Shown here one piece after another: positions 1 to 9,578 of a stretch of 32,113 bases of DNA. The notes beneath the pieces are model-generated. The model was not told the origin of the DNA. It did no database searches and saw only the letters and a program-made list of their open reading frames with translations. The number at the start of each line of letters is the position of its first letter. Position 1 is the first letter of the stretch. A program made the position numbers and the translations under genes. The stretch is from Rhizophagus sp. LPA8_4_AMF (taxonomy: Eukaryota; Glomeromycota; Glomeromycetes; Glomerales; Glomeraceae): assembly GCA_021464525.1 (NCBI GenBank), contig JADRCO010000512.1, forward strand, positions 1 to 32,113. The letters are read 5' to 3'.

Positions 1-482
1 TCAGGTAACCCGGTATTAATCTGTAATCACGTGATCAGAATGTGAAAATACGATCAGAGTGACGATCAAGGTGTTTCAAACAACGTCAACCACATTTTTC
101 AAACTTTCGGAGTTAAGTAGGTTTCACAAACAGTTATCATTTTTATGAATCAATTTAAGTATTTGAGTTTTCGTCCACTTCGTCAATTCCTTCTCTAACT
201 TCACTCTTTTCTTTTTTAGGACTTTTGGTTGGTTGGACTTTCAATAGGCATTCAACCAATTTAACTAACTCCTTTCCTATTAAGAAGTTAATTTAACGGA
301 TTGGCTAAGACGTCACAAGATACTTTTTAATTTGGCTGATGAAAAAGGTTATATGATAAATTATTAATCTTTTAACATATGTTGTGAGCTGTACACGTTT
401 TGTGCTGATGATATACTTTAAGTTTATTTTTACTTTTAATTTTGTTAATTTTGGCATGCATTAACTCTGTTCTCTTAACATG
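1..482. other. intergenic, no gene seen
   Basis: AT-rich sequence without a convincing frame. It contains one CACGTG palindrome near position 30 and the phrase aaactttcggagtta at about 104-118, which recurs at about 16874. I see no other structure. Confidence 0.5.
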
Positions 483-484
483 TA

Positions 485-903
485 CAGTCAGACCTCTATG
501 TACCGATATTCTATGTACCAATAATTGCCTGTACCGATAAATTTTCCATGTCCCTTTTCACAACTAATAAAAAAATCTCGTTGTACCGATACGATATTAT
601 ATATAGTTTCACGATGTAACATGTACTGATACTTTTCTTTGCCCCTTTCACATAGTAAGATGTACCGATATTTAGGTATATTAATTTGGGCCAACACTAT
701 AAATTTGGCCTGAATTAACATAAAGGTTTCATTCAAATCACATGACATGAGATTTTATTAGCTATCTGAAGGTTGCATAATGCTGGCAAGAATTGGATTT
801 TTGGCCCGCATTATGATTCACTGATGACCAATATGTAACGATAATTTGATATACCGATATATTTTTCCCAGAACAACAGTATCAGTACATAGAGGTCCGA
901 CTG
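485..903. mobile_element. pogo/Tc1-type MITE, 419 bp
   Basis: The left end reads CAGTCAGACCTCTATGTACC and the right end, reverse-complemented, reads CAGTCGGACCTCTATGTACT. The terminal inverted repeats run about 26 bp with three mismatches. A TA dinucleotide flanks both ends (483-484 and 904-905), as expected for Tc1/mariner/pogo target duplication. The interior has no transposase, and the only open frame in it (488-748, minus) is made of repeat sequence. It is therefore a non-autonomous element. The superfamily is inferred from the TIR style and the TA duplication. Confidence 0.85.
499..843 (+). repeat. iterated TGTACCGATA motif inside the MITE
   Basis: The inner part of the left terminal repeat, TGTACCGATA, recurs in direct orientation with zero or one mismatch at about 499, 514, 530, 582, 622, 661 and 834. 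Repeated subterminal motifs are typical transposase binding sites. That role is inferred here. Confidence 0.7.
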
Positions 904-905
904 TA

Positions 906-2161
906 TATAACTATTATTCAATTTATATTTTTAAATATTTAGAAATTATCATTATTTTATAATATTATGTGATTGTTTTATGAAATTTTAGAGCTTGAAC
1001 GTTATTTATGTAAATGTAATTTAGCATAAAAAAATATACTTGAGTGAACAATTATAATTGAATTTAAAAAACTTTGACGTCTATCATTTCGAACGATAGT
1101 ATATTGGCCAATAGCTATATATGTATGTCACGATTTTCACGTGCCCGAGCTTTTTGTGATGCATGATCGACATCAAACTTTAATAACTGTTGATCTGCAG
1201 GATGCATATGGCGTTTGAAATGATAATTTTTTTTAGTAATAACTGATAATATTTTTTTATAACTAATTTTAATGTTAAGAGTATTTATCTTATATTATAT
1301 ATTAAATACATTATTTTTTTTTATTTAGTATAAATACATTATTTAGTGTATATATGAACAGTATTATGATATCATTATATGTTGAATAAATTAAATATTT
1401 TATATTTAGCGTTTAAACAATATTGAGTAATTAATATTAATAAAAGTTAGATAGAATAATCAATGAACCTTTTTATTATAAAAATTATTTATTTAGTATT
1501 TGTCGGTGATATAACCCTGTCAATGAAATGATCCTATGATATTCCTATCAGTGAAATGACCGTTGATGAAACAACTGTAGGTGAAATGATCCTTTCTGTA
1601 AAATAACTGTTGGTGAGTTAGTATGTCAAGATCACATGATTAGACCATTAATTTCCGGCAAAGAAATTTCCTTTTTTGTTAACTAAATTTCCATTTACAA
1701 ATTTCCTTTTAGGATTTGTGTACCGTCACCTGGTATCACGTGACTATGCGGTTTTGGGACCAATATATGAAGTTTATTGCGAAAACTGATACATGATATA
1801 TTATTTTCGATAAAAATATACAAAAAAGTAAAATTTTCTTTTTGATAAACATATATTTTATGTAATAAAGCGAATTAATATGGGTGGCAAGTACTGGAAG
1901 TATAGAAATACATATATTGATGATAAGGTTGTACATCTTTTGCTCTTTCATCAACAAAGATTAATTGTTCAGATTGAAAATATATTTCGATGTTCATAAT
2001 ATAATATCCAAGCAAAATATCATTTCTTTCTTTTTCCAACTTTTTTTAGCTTTAAAATTATTAATGCAGAGTAATTGTTAAAATATTGAATAAATAAACC
2101 ACTTTAATTTAACTTTTTTTCGTTGTAGTAATTCTACAATATTTCAAAGATTTCCATATGG
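906..2161. other. intergenic, AT-rich
   Basis: No convincing gene. A 40-codon plus-strand frame at 1880-1999 and a 73-codon minus frame overlapping it have no supporting features. The degenerate tandem repeat at 1524-1613 is listed separately. Confidence 0.4.
1524..1613 (+). repeat. degenerate tandem repeat, about 30-bp period
   Basis: Units beginning TGAAATGA (or TGATGAA variants) start at about 1524, 1552 and 1582, with a partial fourth at 1614. The spacing grows 28, 30, 32. The units share TGAAATGAYC at the front and an ACTGT/CTATC-type end. Confidence 0.45.
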
Positions 2162-2404
2162 TTATAACTGTAATGCCATCTTATCAGCAATTTCATCTAA
2201 AGTTAATATATATCCTAAATCTTTAACATTATTCCAAAACAATAAATAGTTTATAACTTTATATATATCAACAAATTCAAATTTGTACTCTGCACTCTGT
2301 TTTTTTTTGGTTTTGTTTTTTTCGTTTATATAAAATAATATTTTACAGAAAAACCTTCATTCCACAGATATATAATTCGCCATTTCAAAATCCTCACTAA
2401 AAAT
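2162..2404 (-). pseudogene. unidentified gene relic, terminal exon plus a possible preceding exon
   Basis: On the minus strand 2299-2162 is an open frame of 45 residues ending in TAA. Its composition is protein-like (FEFVDIYKVINYLLFWNNV, then LTLDEIADKMALQL). It begins right after an AG that follows a long A-rich stretch, so it could be a 3' exon. A second coding-like piece at 2404-2357 (FSEDFEMANYISVE) also begins after an acceptor-like TTTAACAG but ends in TGA. I do not recognise the protein. The TGA, the lack of a start codon and the short span argue for a relic rather than a working gene. Confidence 0.35.
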
Positions 2405-2800
2405 CTGTTAAAGAATATGTTAAATATAAAAACCAAATGAAATGATCTATAGTTCTGAATGTTATACAAGATTCAGATTATGGATCGTGATTCAAAACAA
2501 CTTTTTATATCTAAGGCCACACCTTAAAGAATCAACTAACACCTTCTCTACTTCTTTACCTTAAGGTCCGGTATTCCTACAAAAAATAATAGAAGAGAAG
2601 CGTCAATAAAATTTCTGTACAGTGTTTGCGTCATGTTAACAGTTAGTGTTACTAATACAAAATCGATCAGTAAAGAAATACATTAAATGAATCAATTATC
2701 ATGCCATTCAATATTTAGATGAGACACATTTAGGGTGTCAAAAACATCAATTTTATTCGAGAAATGTTAATATTATTAATAAATAAGTAGCTATATACCA

Positions 2801-3019
2801 AATGATTGGATGAAAATGGGCCATGTAGTGGCCATTTTCACCAATCAATGAAGGGCCCTGTGACCGATCCATCTAATAAGTGTGTGACATTCCTGATCAT
2901 GGCGACCTTAAAAATTAAGCTATTTTTAGATTTTTTTGACTATAAATATATTTAGTATAATTTATTATTAAATATCAGTCTATAAAAATCCGCATGATCT
3001 TATTGGACTGAACGATAAC
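2801..3019 (+). mobile_element. foldback MITE copy, inverted and partly deleted relative to 6996-7339
   Basis: This segment is highly similar to the reverse complement of 6996-7220. Shared parts include the hairpin GAAAATGGGCCATGTAGTGG, the block AGGGCCCTGTGACC, and the end that reads GTTATCG on the minus strand followed by GATCATGCGGATTTTTATA. The left half of the element is mostly missing or diverged here: only scattered matches (GTAGCTAT, TTAATATTA) remain before 2801. Confidence 0.75.
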
Positions 3020-3440
3020 AATATTTATTTATACAGTAAAAAAAGAATCACATATTATAAACCTTTTTTATCATATTATTTATTTTGACATGTAGATATG
3101 AATTTGTCAAAAAAAAAAAAAAAACTGCTTATTAAAAAAAAAAAAAAATTAAAGAACCCTAAAAAACCCAATTCGTGATATGACTTTTACAATATCCTGA
3201 TAATTATAAGAAAATTAATAATATTTTAAAAAGTTTGTGATGAAGAGTAAATTTAATTTGCGAAATTGACAAAAAATTGATTAATAACAGAAAAATCAAA
3301 GAAAATTTTAAATTTAAATTTTTTTTTTTTAATATTTGCTTTACAATTTGTCAGAAAAAGTAGTTTTCTTTTTTACTTTATAAATTATTTTTTCCAAAGC
3401 AGAATAATATGCAATCAGCAACAAATAAAAAAGTTGGAAC
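3020..3440. other. low-complexity AT-rich spacer
   Basis: The stretch contains two A homopolymers (about 3109-3124 and 3135-3148) and a T run near 3320. No gene is visible. Confidence 0.5.
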
Positions 3441-3446
3441 AAGAGG

Positions 3447-3560
3447 ATTGAGATAAAAAGAAATTTGCTCAGAAATGAATGAACTGTCTACCGTAAACTA
3501 AAAAAACTACTAACCAATCAAACAAGAGAAGATATTTTAGAACTTTTAAATTATTATTGA
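3447..3560 (+). pseudogene. unidentified coding relic
   Basis: One plus-strand frame reads EIKRNLLRNE, then TGA, then TVYRKLKKLLTNQTREDILE up to a stop at 3558-3560. The Lys/Leu/Glu-rich helical composition is unlike the surrounding random translations. The internal TGA, absent start and short length make it a fragment at best. I cannot assign a family. Confidence 0.3.
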
Positions 3561-3931
3561 TACAAATTAAGAAAATTTAATTCGTTAAAATTGTCCAATT
3601 TCTTCAAGACAATATTTGTTAAGCCGTTATCTATGACAACTAAGTTGTAACAATCAAATAGTTTATTTTTTAGAATACCATACCGATATTTTGTATGATT
3701 TTTTTAATTAGCTTTATTATTTATTCTTTTTTTTCAAATTAACAATTTCGTGTTTTTAGAATATTCAATAATAATAACGCATTTTATTACTTAGAATCTG
3801 GCGCAACTTGTGATAACATGATTATTATTAGTATTAGGTGCGTCATGACTACATTAAACCTTGCAAAAAACTGAACCTTTCTTTCTAGAAAATATTCTTT
3901 TGAATTTTTTCATGGCTGTAATGAGTACAAA
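3561..3931. other. no gene seen
   Basis: AT-rich sequence downstream of the decayed minus-strand gene at 3932-4744. It could contain that gene's 3' flank, but no poly(A) signal stands out. Confidence 0.4.
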
Positions 3932-4744
3932 TCACCTCATGGCAAGCTTTCTAATAAATACTTTATGATTGATTGATGAATCATTTACTTTCACACTGTG
4001 ATCATCAAATCTGTAGGAAATTCATAAAACAAAAATATTTAATATTAATTTAAAAAAACTTTATAAAAGTATAAATAGTAGTAATACTTACTTCTCGGGA
4101 AGTATCTTAATGACCATTTTTCCAAGACGGGTGTTGCTAAGATTATTTTAAAGTTGTTCCTATACATGAGTTATTTCCTTATTGATTTCATTATTTTCTT
4201 TATCACTTTCATTGTTTTCTCTATTGATTTCATAAATTTTACATTATTTAAGCACATTTTGCCCTTCATCTCAATTCTGAATAAAGACAAAGTAGCATCT
4301 TCATCCACCTCTATTTATTGTATCAGACTCCACATTTTCAATTTTAACAACATCATCACCATCACTTGTGCGCCTTTGTTTTCTTTTGTTTACAAAAGAT
4401 GTAAACTCAGTTGTCAAATTCAATATGTCAGTTAGTAATATATCGTAATTTGAATTCTTGGTTACATCAAGTGATGACTGTGTATAACCGATTGCTGTTA
4501 CGAAGATGCTTAGTCTCGGTGGAATATTTTGACAATGCCCCCTGAATTAATTACAGACTTTAGTTGAGATATAAAATTTGTATTTCAAATAATCATAAAT
4601 ACATACAATAAATTCCCTAATATGGAAGGGTTGTATTTTGTCTTTGCTGAAGTTTTTACACTGAACTACGAATCTTACATTCCAATCAAATCAACTCCAC
4701 CATCTCCTGTCATAATATTTTCTTTTTCGATCTTGTAACTTGTT
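3932..4744 (-). pseudogene. decayed multi-exon gene of unknown function
   Basis: Three splice-consistent blocks on the minus strand join in phase. Exon A (4744-4679) follows ATTTATTTCAG and ends before GTAAG. The next exon starts at 4541 after TTAATTCAG, and the joined frame reads GVDLIGMGHCQNIPPRLSIF. It stays open to about 4305 (DDVVKIENVESDTINR), after which the frame is lost. Coding resumes in shifted frames (an Asn/Glu/Lys-rich stretch, then NNLSNTRLGKMVIKILPEK) with two in-frame stops. A perfect GTAAGT donor at 4091 and a CCTACAG acceptor define an 81-nt intron (4091-4011), and the last exon (4010-3932, FDDHSVKVNDSSINHKVFIR) ends in TGA. The first exon was not found. I do not recognise the product. 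Three junctions in phase make the gene structure credible, while the frameshifts and stops in the middle suggest it is dead. Confidence 0.55.
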
Positions 4745-4792
4745 CTGAAATAAATAATATAATTGTGAAATACCAATGTAATATGTGTCCCG

Positions 4793-5040
4793 ATGCAAGC
4801 AACCACCGCCGATACAACATATCCAACAACTCAACAAAATACTCACTTTACTCCTTACGCTATTGCATTTATTTCATCAAAGTTTCCTTTTTACTTCGTA
4901 TTTGTAAGTGTCGTTACAGAGAGTGGTACAAAATAAGAAAGAGCTTCTTAAGTGTTGAGAACTTATACAAACTCTGGATTGTTGCTGAAGAAGAAATTAA
5001 TAATATTAGAGAGGATCTTCTTAGAGACGATATTGACTGA
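4793..5040 (+). other. possible small coding relic, divergent from the minus-strand gene
   Basis: Two overlapping plus-strand frames look protein-like. One starts at ATG 4793, is 47 codons long (MQATTADTTYPTTQQNTHF, ending VVTESGTK) and stops at 4936. The other runs open to 5040 and ends in an acidic helix (ENLYKLWIVAEEEINNIRED). They could be one coding sequence broken by a frameshift near 4910. No homologue is recognised and the minus strand also has a splice-donor-like site here, so direction is uncertain. Confidence 0.25.
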
Positions 5041-5764
5041 CACATATCAATCAGAGACGTAAAAGAGTACAATATCAAGTTACTTTTTGTGAATATAAAA
5101 TAACGAATATTTTATGTATATTCAATAAGAGGTACAGTAAGTTCTTCATTCCTCAAAACCGAGTTCCGTACGAATCAGAAGTTGGCAGTGAGGATATCCG
5201 TAAAAGGTAATGTCTGGCAATCTTGTTGTTATACAAATGTGAAGAATCCTCGAATGTCCACTGTCTTGTGGTAGAGCGAGTCTCGAAGATGAGAAAGAAG
5301 GCTTTCGTTGGTTTTAAGAGTCTAAGTTTTATTTTTTGGTTATTTTGGGGCGTGGCCTGAGTTGTATTTTGTGACGAAAAGTTCATTGTATGAAACAAAA
5401 ATAACAAATATGGTGAATAGGGGAGGGGATGACGAGCTAAGCAAGTCGAAAAAAAATTGATCCTATTTATTGAGACAAAAAATGGAGTTCAACGTCGAAG
5501 AAATTTAATAAAATGTTTTTTAAAGTGTTTGTGTCTATATGTATGTCAAAAACCCTTTAAGAAATAACTAACGGTAAAGAAAGAGCTGTAACGAAGCGTG
5601 GAACAGCCGTGTAAAAATTTGTAACAAAAATTAGCGGAAAGAGTTTTTTCGTAAATCACCTAAAAGAAAATAAACATAAACTAACAATATGATATGGACG
5701 ATACTACATTAATAAACAGAAATAAAGTGATCCTATTATTGAGAATGGTAGATATTTGTCATAA
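5041..5764. other. no gene seen
   Basis: A patch at 5150-5410 is less AT-rich and open on the minus strand for 84 codons, but the translation (Ser/Thr/Asn-rich) has no recognisable features and no neighbouring exon signals. The rest is AT-rich. Confidence 0.35.
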
Positions 5765-6865
5765 ATTTTTGATATTAATGATATTAAAGCCTATGTTCAA
5801 AAATATGAACTTAAAACTAGAAATAAAAAAGATATTGAATTAAAAATCGATGATAAGGAAATCAATAAAGTTAATGATAAAAAGGGAAATAGATATCTTG
5901 GCTTTAGGTCCAGGTTTGGGAAAATAGTTATATTGGGGACGCCTTGTTATTGTTAATAAGACACGATATCGAGATATTAATTAAAGGAGGGAATATTAAA
6001 TTGGAGGATATTTTTTACAGAGAAAGAATATATGAAATGGTTAGGGATTTTCAAAAATAAATAATTATTATTTTTGAAACAATATTTAGAAGAACTCAAG
6101 TAAGAATATTGAAGTGGAAACACACCCTTACAAAAAAATTAACGTCAGTATTAAAGGGAAACGTCTGGAATGATATAAACGCTTAATTGAAATTGTTACA
6201 GATAATGATGGTACAAGAAACCTTAATTCAAAATTACTTGTATTGTATAAAAATTAAAAATTGGATGAATAATATTTATATGAGGAAGAGAATAAGATAG
6301 AAATCAATATGTTAGTTACTTGGAACGGAGATAGTTATGCAGTATTTAGTAAATTTAACGTTAATTAAATGTAAAGGTCGTGAAAGAAATGTTAGAAGAA
6401 ATCAATGTTGGACATACATTAGAAATGATAATAAGAGTAGAAAAATAGAATTTAGAAAAGAAATCATGGAACACCAGAAAAAAATCAAACCTTATGAATC
6501 ATGGAAAATATTGTTTATAAAAACGTTCTGTTTAACGAAATTGATAAATTAAAAATGATTGATGATAATTATTTTAATGGTAAAATAGTTGTTATAAATA
6601 AATACATAATATGAAATATAGATAGTTTAAAAAAAGTAATGGAACCGTTAATAGAACTAGATGATTTAGAATTACAAGCTAAGTTTAAAAAAGAAAAATT
6701 TAAAGACGATAAAAAATAGAGATCAAATATCGTTAATTTTATAGTCCTAACAAAAAGGGGTGAAAAAAGAAATATGTAGTGATAAACCGAAATCAACGAA
6801 ATTGATAATAATATAATTGAGAAATATACGGAAGATGATAGTGATCGAAGAAAGATTAATATTTA
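5765..6865 (+). pseudogene. heavily decayed AT-rich coding region, family unknown
   Basis: Several short plus-strand stretches share the Lys/Asn/Ile/Asp/Glu composition of real AT-rich coding DNA but lie in different frames. They are 5765-5956 (DINDIKAYVQKYELKTRNK, ending RYLGFRSRFGKIVILG), about 6269-6368 (YEEENKIEINMLVTWNGDSY then AVFSKFNVN), about 6520-6608 (NEIDKLKMIDDNYFNGKIVV) and 6625-6717 (DSLKKVMEPLIELDDLEL then QAKFKKEKFKDDKK). Frequent stops and frameshifts separate them. A further piece at 7388-7438 (RLFITWDGTEKILRND), beyond the foldback element, resembles the TWNGD motif and may belong to the same dead gene or a repeated domain. No family is recognised. Confidence 0.4.
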
Positions 6866-6881
6866 ATGGGTGTTGTATTTA

Positions 6882-6961
6882 TATTGGTTAACGCCACGAG
6901 GTGACGTTAACCAATAAATACCATCGTACTGTACAATATCTAAATTGTCGAGATATTGTAC
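6882..6961. repeat. two adjacent hairpins
   Basis: Arms TATTGGTTAACG (6882-6893) and CGTTAACCAATA (6905-6916) enclose an almost self-complementary centre, giving a palindrome centred on 6899. Immediately after it, GTACAATATCT (6931-6941) and AGATATTGTAC (6951-6961) form a second perfect 11-bp inverted repeat with a 9-nt loop. They lie just outside the foldback element that starts at 6996. Confidence 0.75.
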
Positions 6962-6995
6962 GCCAATATTGTACGCAAATAAACTATTGTTATCT

Positions 6996-7339
6996 GTTAT
7001 CGTCCCCAATAAGATCATGTGGATTTTTATAGAGTGATATTTTATTAAACACACAATAATAAATCATACTATATATATTTATAGTCAAAAAAGTCAAAAA
7101 ATAGCTTAATTTTTAAGGTCGGCATGATCAGGAATGTCTGAACAATAACACATGCGGTCACAGGGCCCTTCATTGATTGGTGAAAATGGCCACTACGTGG
7201 CTCATTTTCATCCAATCATTCGGTCTGTGATCCCGTGACCGAAATAGCTACTCCATCCAATAACTATTTAATATTAATATTGTACATACGATAATGAAAA
7301 TATCAAAATCAGCATGATCCTATAGGGCCGTGCGATAAC
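6996..7339. mobile_element. foldback MITE, about 344 bp, GTTATCG ends
   Basis: The left end TGTTATCG, followed by GATCATGTGGATTTTTATA, matches the reverse complement of the right end (TGTTATCG followed by GATCATGCTGATTTTGATA). The centre is a strong hairpin (about 7170-7220, arms containing GATTGGTGAAAATGGCCAC), so most of the element is an imperfect palindrome about 7193. A second copy lies inverted at 2801-3019. No coding capacity. The superfamily and target duplication are not resolved. Confidence 0.75.
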
Positions 7340-8053
7340 AAGAATTATATTGAATTATCATTTTTAGGGGAGTGGATAAGTAGTAATAGATTATTTATTA
7401 CATGGGATGGAACAGAGAAAATTTTACGAAATGACTGATAAGAAAAGTGATAATAATAGGAAAAATGTAAATTACGATAGTATTGCTGCTATTAGTTTTT
7501 CTCTAACTAACTTTAAATGGTTAAAATGACAATTAGATGGAAAAATGATATCATCTTTGGAGATTATAGGAAATTGAATGAAAAATTATGCGCAGATCAA
7601 ATATAAAAACGAAATTTTTCATAGTAGTTGTTTTGCAGAAATATTACATCAAAATACACTATTTGGAGTAAGAATAGACTATATTTTATAATTTTCTTCC
7701 TATCGAATTCTTTATTTGACACTCAATTTGAATCATTTGGAGGATACTACTTATAAAAAAATTCTTGTAAATAAGCGTAATTTTATTTATTTATTTTTTT
7801 ATAAATATTATTTTCATTATATCTTTAACATATTTTTAATGATTACATGTAATGTATTAAAATGTATATATAGTCATGAATATCCTAATTTGTTGCATTT
7901 CCGAATATCCTTAACAGATATTTTTATGTAAAACAAATAAATGAAGAAATGTCATTGTGTTGCTTTGCAAAAAAAGTCGTATACCACTATTTTCCTAAAA
8001 TAAAACACCTCCCAAGGGTATATGGAAATTAAATGTTCATTAGGTAGTTAATA
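7340..8053. other. no intact gene
   Basis: Apart from the short coding-like scrap RLFITWDGTEKILRND at 7388-7438, this is AT-rich sequence. The 71-codon plus frame at 7716-7931 is a Phe/Tyr/Ile-rich translation typical of random AT-rich DNA. Confidence 0.4.
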
Positions 8054-8170
8054 CTAAAGGGAACCAAACGCACTCATAGTCCAACTTCCGATCCATTGTA
8101 GTCCGGAGTGTTGATCAATGGTATGATGATGCAAATAGACATAACAATCATAGACAGGGCACTTATTCAA

Positions 8171-8215
8171 TTGGACATTTTGGACATCCAATGTCCAATT
8201 TTGGACATTGTCCAA
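8171..8215. repeat. clustered TTGGACAT palindromes
   Basis: Within 45 bp the word TGGACA or its complement TGTCCA occurs five times on alternating strands (TTGGACATTTTGGACAT, then ATGTCCAA, TTGGACAT, TGTCCAA), making nested inverted repeats. The related sequence AATCATAGACA flanks it on both sides (about 8147 and 8226). The open minus frame across it (8054-8236) is probably a by-product of the repeat. Confidence 0.6.
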
Positions 8216-8236
8216 ATCCAACACGATCATAGACAA

Positions 8237-8540
8237 TCACAAGCCTGTGCAATGTTCAATTTTTCACATATACTTTTAAAATAAAAGAAGAAATAAGAAA
8301 TATAGAAACAGAAAAACTATTGCTAAGTATATAAGTTACTAAAAGAGTAATATTCTTTCACGTTTTCTAAAATAGAATCAAAGAGTTAGGAAAAGATGGG
8401 AATTCAGATCGCCTGAATTATCGTGCGTAGATATAATACCCCCATAAATATCTACAAGATTAAAACCTCCATACTGTTGTTTAATTTTAATCAAGGTCGA
8501 CAGGTTGTAGAAACGGATTTAAATTTTTAAACAAATCGAC
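8237..8540. other. no gene seen
   Basis: AT-rich sequence between the TTGGACAT cluster and the kinase relic. A weak minus-strand continuation of the kinase cannot be followed here. Confidence 0.35.
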
Positions 8541-8857
8541 TTAGTGATCATGATTAAAATCAAGAAATAGGTTTTGTAGTTGACGAACAATTTGAGGACG
8601 TTTTTCTCGTTTCTTATTTAGCATCTAACCTTATTTTCTCAGGAGCCGTACTAAGATGTTTTTACAATGAAAATCCTTATGAACTAAATTTTTTGATGAA
8701 GAGAAAATTAAAGCTTTTGAAATTCCATAAGAATCCTCACTTTATCGGTCCAAGTTAATTTTGAAAAAATTTTACGAATATAATTTCGTAAATCTCCATG
8801 ATCTGCATGTTTTACTACCATAGCATAATCATTTATATTTCGTCCCAAGTTTAAGTT
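8541..8857 (-). pseudogene. TKL-like protein kinase relic
   Basis: Minus-strand 8857-8726 is a clean 44-codon frame with kinase-lobe character: YAMVVKHADHGDLRNYIRK followed by LTWTDKVRILM, matching the hinge and helix D/E region of the TKL-like kinases expanded in Glomeromycotina. After a one-base frameshift, 8720-8631 reads SKALIFSSSKNLVHKDFH then CKNILV. That is the catalytic loop, with HKDFHCKN in the place of HRDLHSKN. A third piece, 8615-8541 (KRPQIVRQLQNL), resembles the conserved Arg-Pro end of a kinase domain, implying that the DFG and activation segment are deleted. The glycine-rich loop and catalytic lysine are also missing. It is a dead fragment. The family call is from motif recognition. 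Confidence 0.75.
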
Positions 8858-9420
8858 GTGAAGGAAAAAAAATGTTTTCTTCACAAGTTCGATGTGAATG
8901 ATCTTCGAGATAGAAGCCCTCTTTTTTGATATATAGAAACTAATAGTAAAATATAAAAAATTAGAGGAAGATGATAAAAATAATGGAAATTATGTGTACT
9001 GTACGTTATCATTTTATTATTACTCAACTTGAATATTATTTTTATTAATTTTGGAGATACATTGAGAAGATGAAGGAAGTAATGATCATAATATAATTGA
9101 AATAATTTGAAATTGTTATGGAATGATTTGATTTTCTAATTTTCTTTGTTTTTGATTTATTTATTTATATATATTTAATTTATTTTTCTGGTGATAATGA
9201 TAATAATTTAATATTAATGAATTGAATATGAGAACAAAGTAACTCATGAATTCAATAGTGTTTTATTATTAATGATGAATTTGAAGAGAAGAATGGAATG
9301 ATTTTTTTAAATTTTCTTTATTTATTTATAACATATTTCTATTCGTTATGATCTATTATAATATATTACTTAAATTATCTTGATGATAATATATATTGGG
9401 ATAATAAAGAATAACATAAA
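8858..9420. other. no gene seen; low-complexity AT repeats
   Basis: Two loosely repeated blocks (about 9095-9180 and 9280-9340) share a GGAATGATTT...TTTTCTTT core. There is no coding signal. Confidence 0.45.
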
Positions 9421-9423
9421 TAA

Positions 9424-9575
9424 GGGGAGTGACATTTATTACGTAATATTTTAGGGGGATGGGGTATTTGAAGGTCATATAACATATAAGTGTAACGTAA
9501 GATTTTTACATATTACATGGGGGTGGAGGTATGAGCTTATAATAAATGAATATTACGTAATATATGTCACTGCCC
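9424..9575. mobile_element. 152-bp MITE with TAA duplications
   Basis: The left end GGGGAGTGACATTTATTACG (continuing TAATATT) and the reverse complement of the right end GGGCAGTGACATATATTACG (continuing TAATATT) form a 27-bp terminal inverted repeat with two mismatches. TAA flanks both sides (9421-9423 and 9576-9578), which would suit a PIF/Harbinger-type target duplication. The interior carries same-strand G runs (GGGGGATGGGG and GGGGGTGGAGG). No coding capacity. Confidence 0.8.
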
Positions 9576-9578
9576 TAA

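Noticed and set aside
488-748. 86-codon minus-strand ORF
   Set aside because: It lies wholly inside the pogo-type MITE and is built from the repeated TGTACCGATA word.
1524-1613. Possible CRISPR-like array
   Set aside because: Only three to four degenerate units with no distinct spacers, in a eukaryotic context.
4154-4435. 93-codon plus-strand hydrophobic ORF
   Set aside because: It is the antisense of the spliced minus-strand gene at 3932-4744, whose exons join in phase at consensus splice sites.
6337-6552. 71-codon plus ORF presented as a gene
   Set aside because: It is one frame among several in a decayed AG-rich coding region and does not join the flanking coding-like pieces.
8054-8236. 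60-codon minus-strand ORF
   Set aside because: It crosses the TTGGACAT palindrome cluster and its VQNWTLDVQNVQ text is a translation of that repeat.
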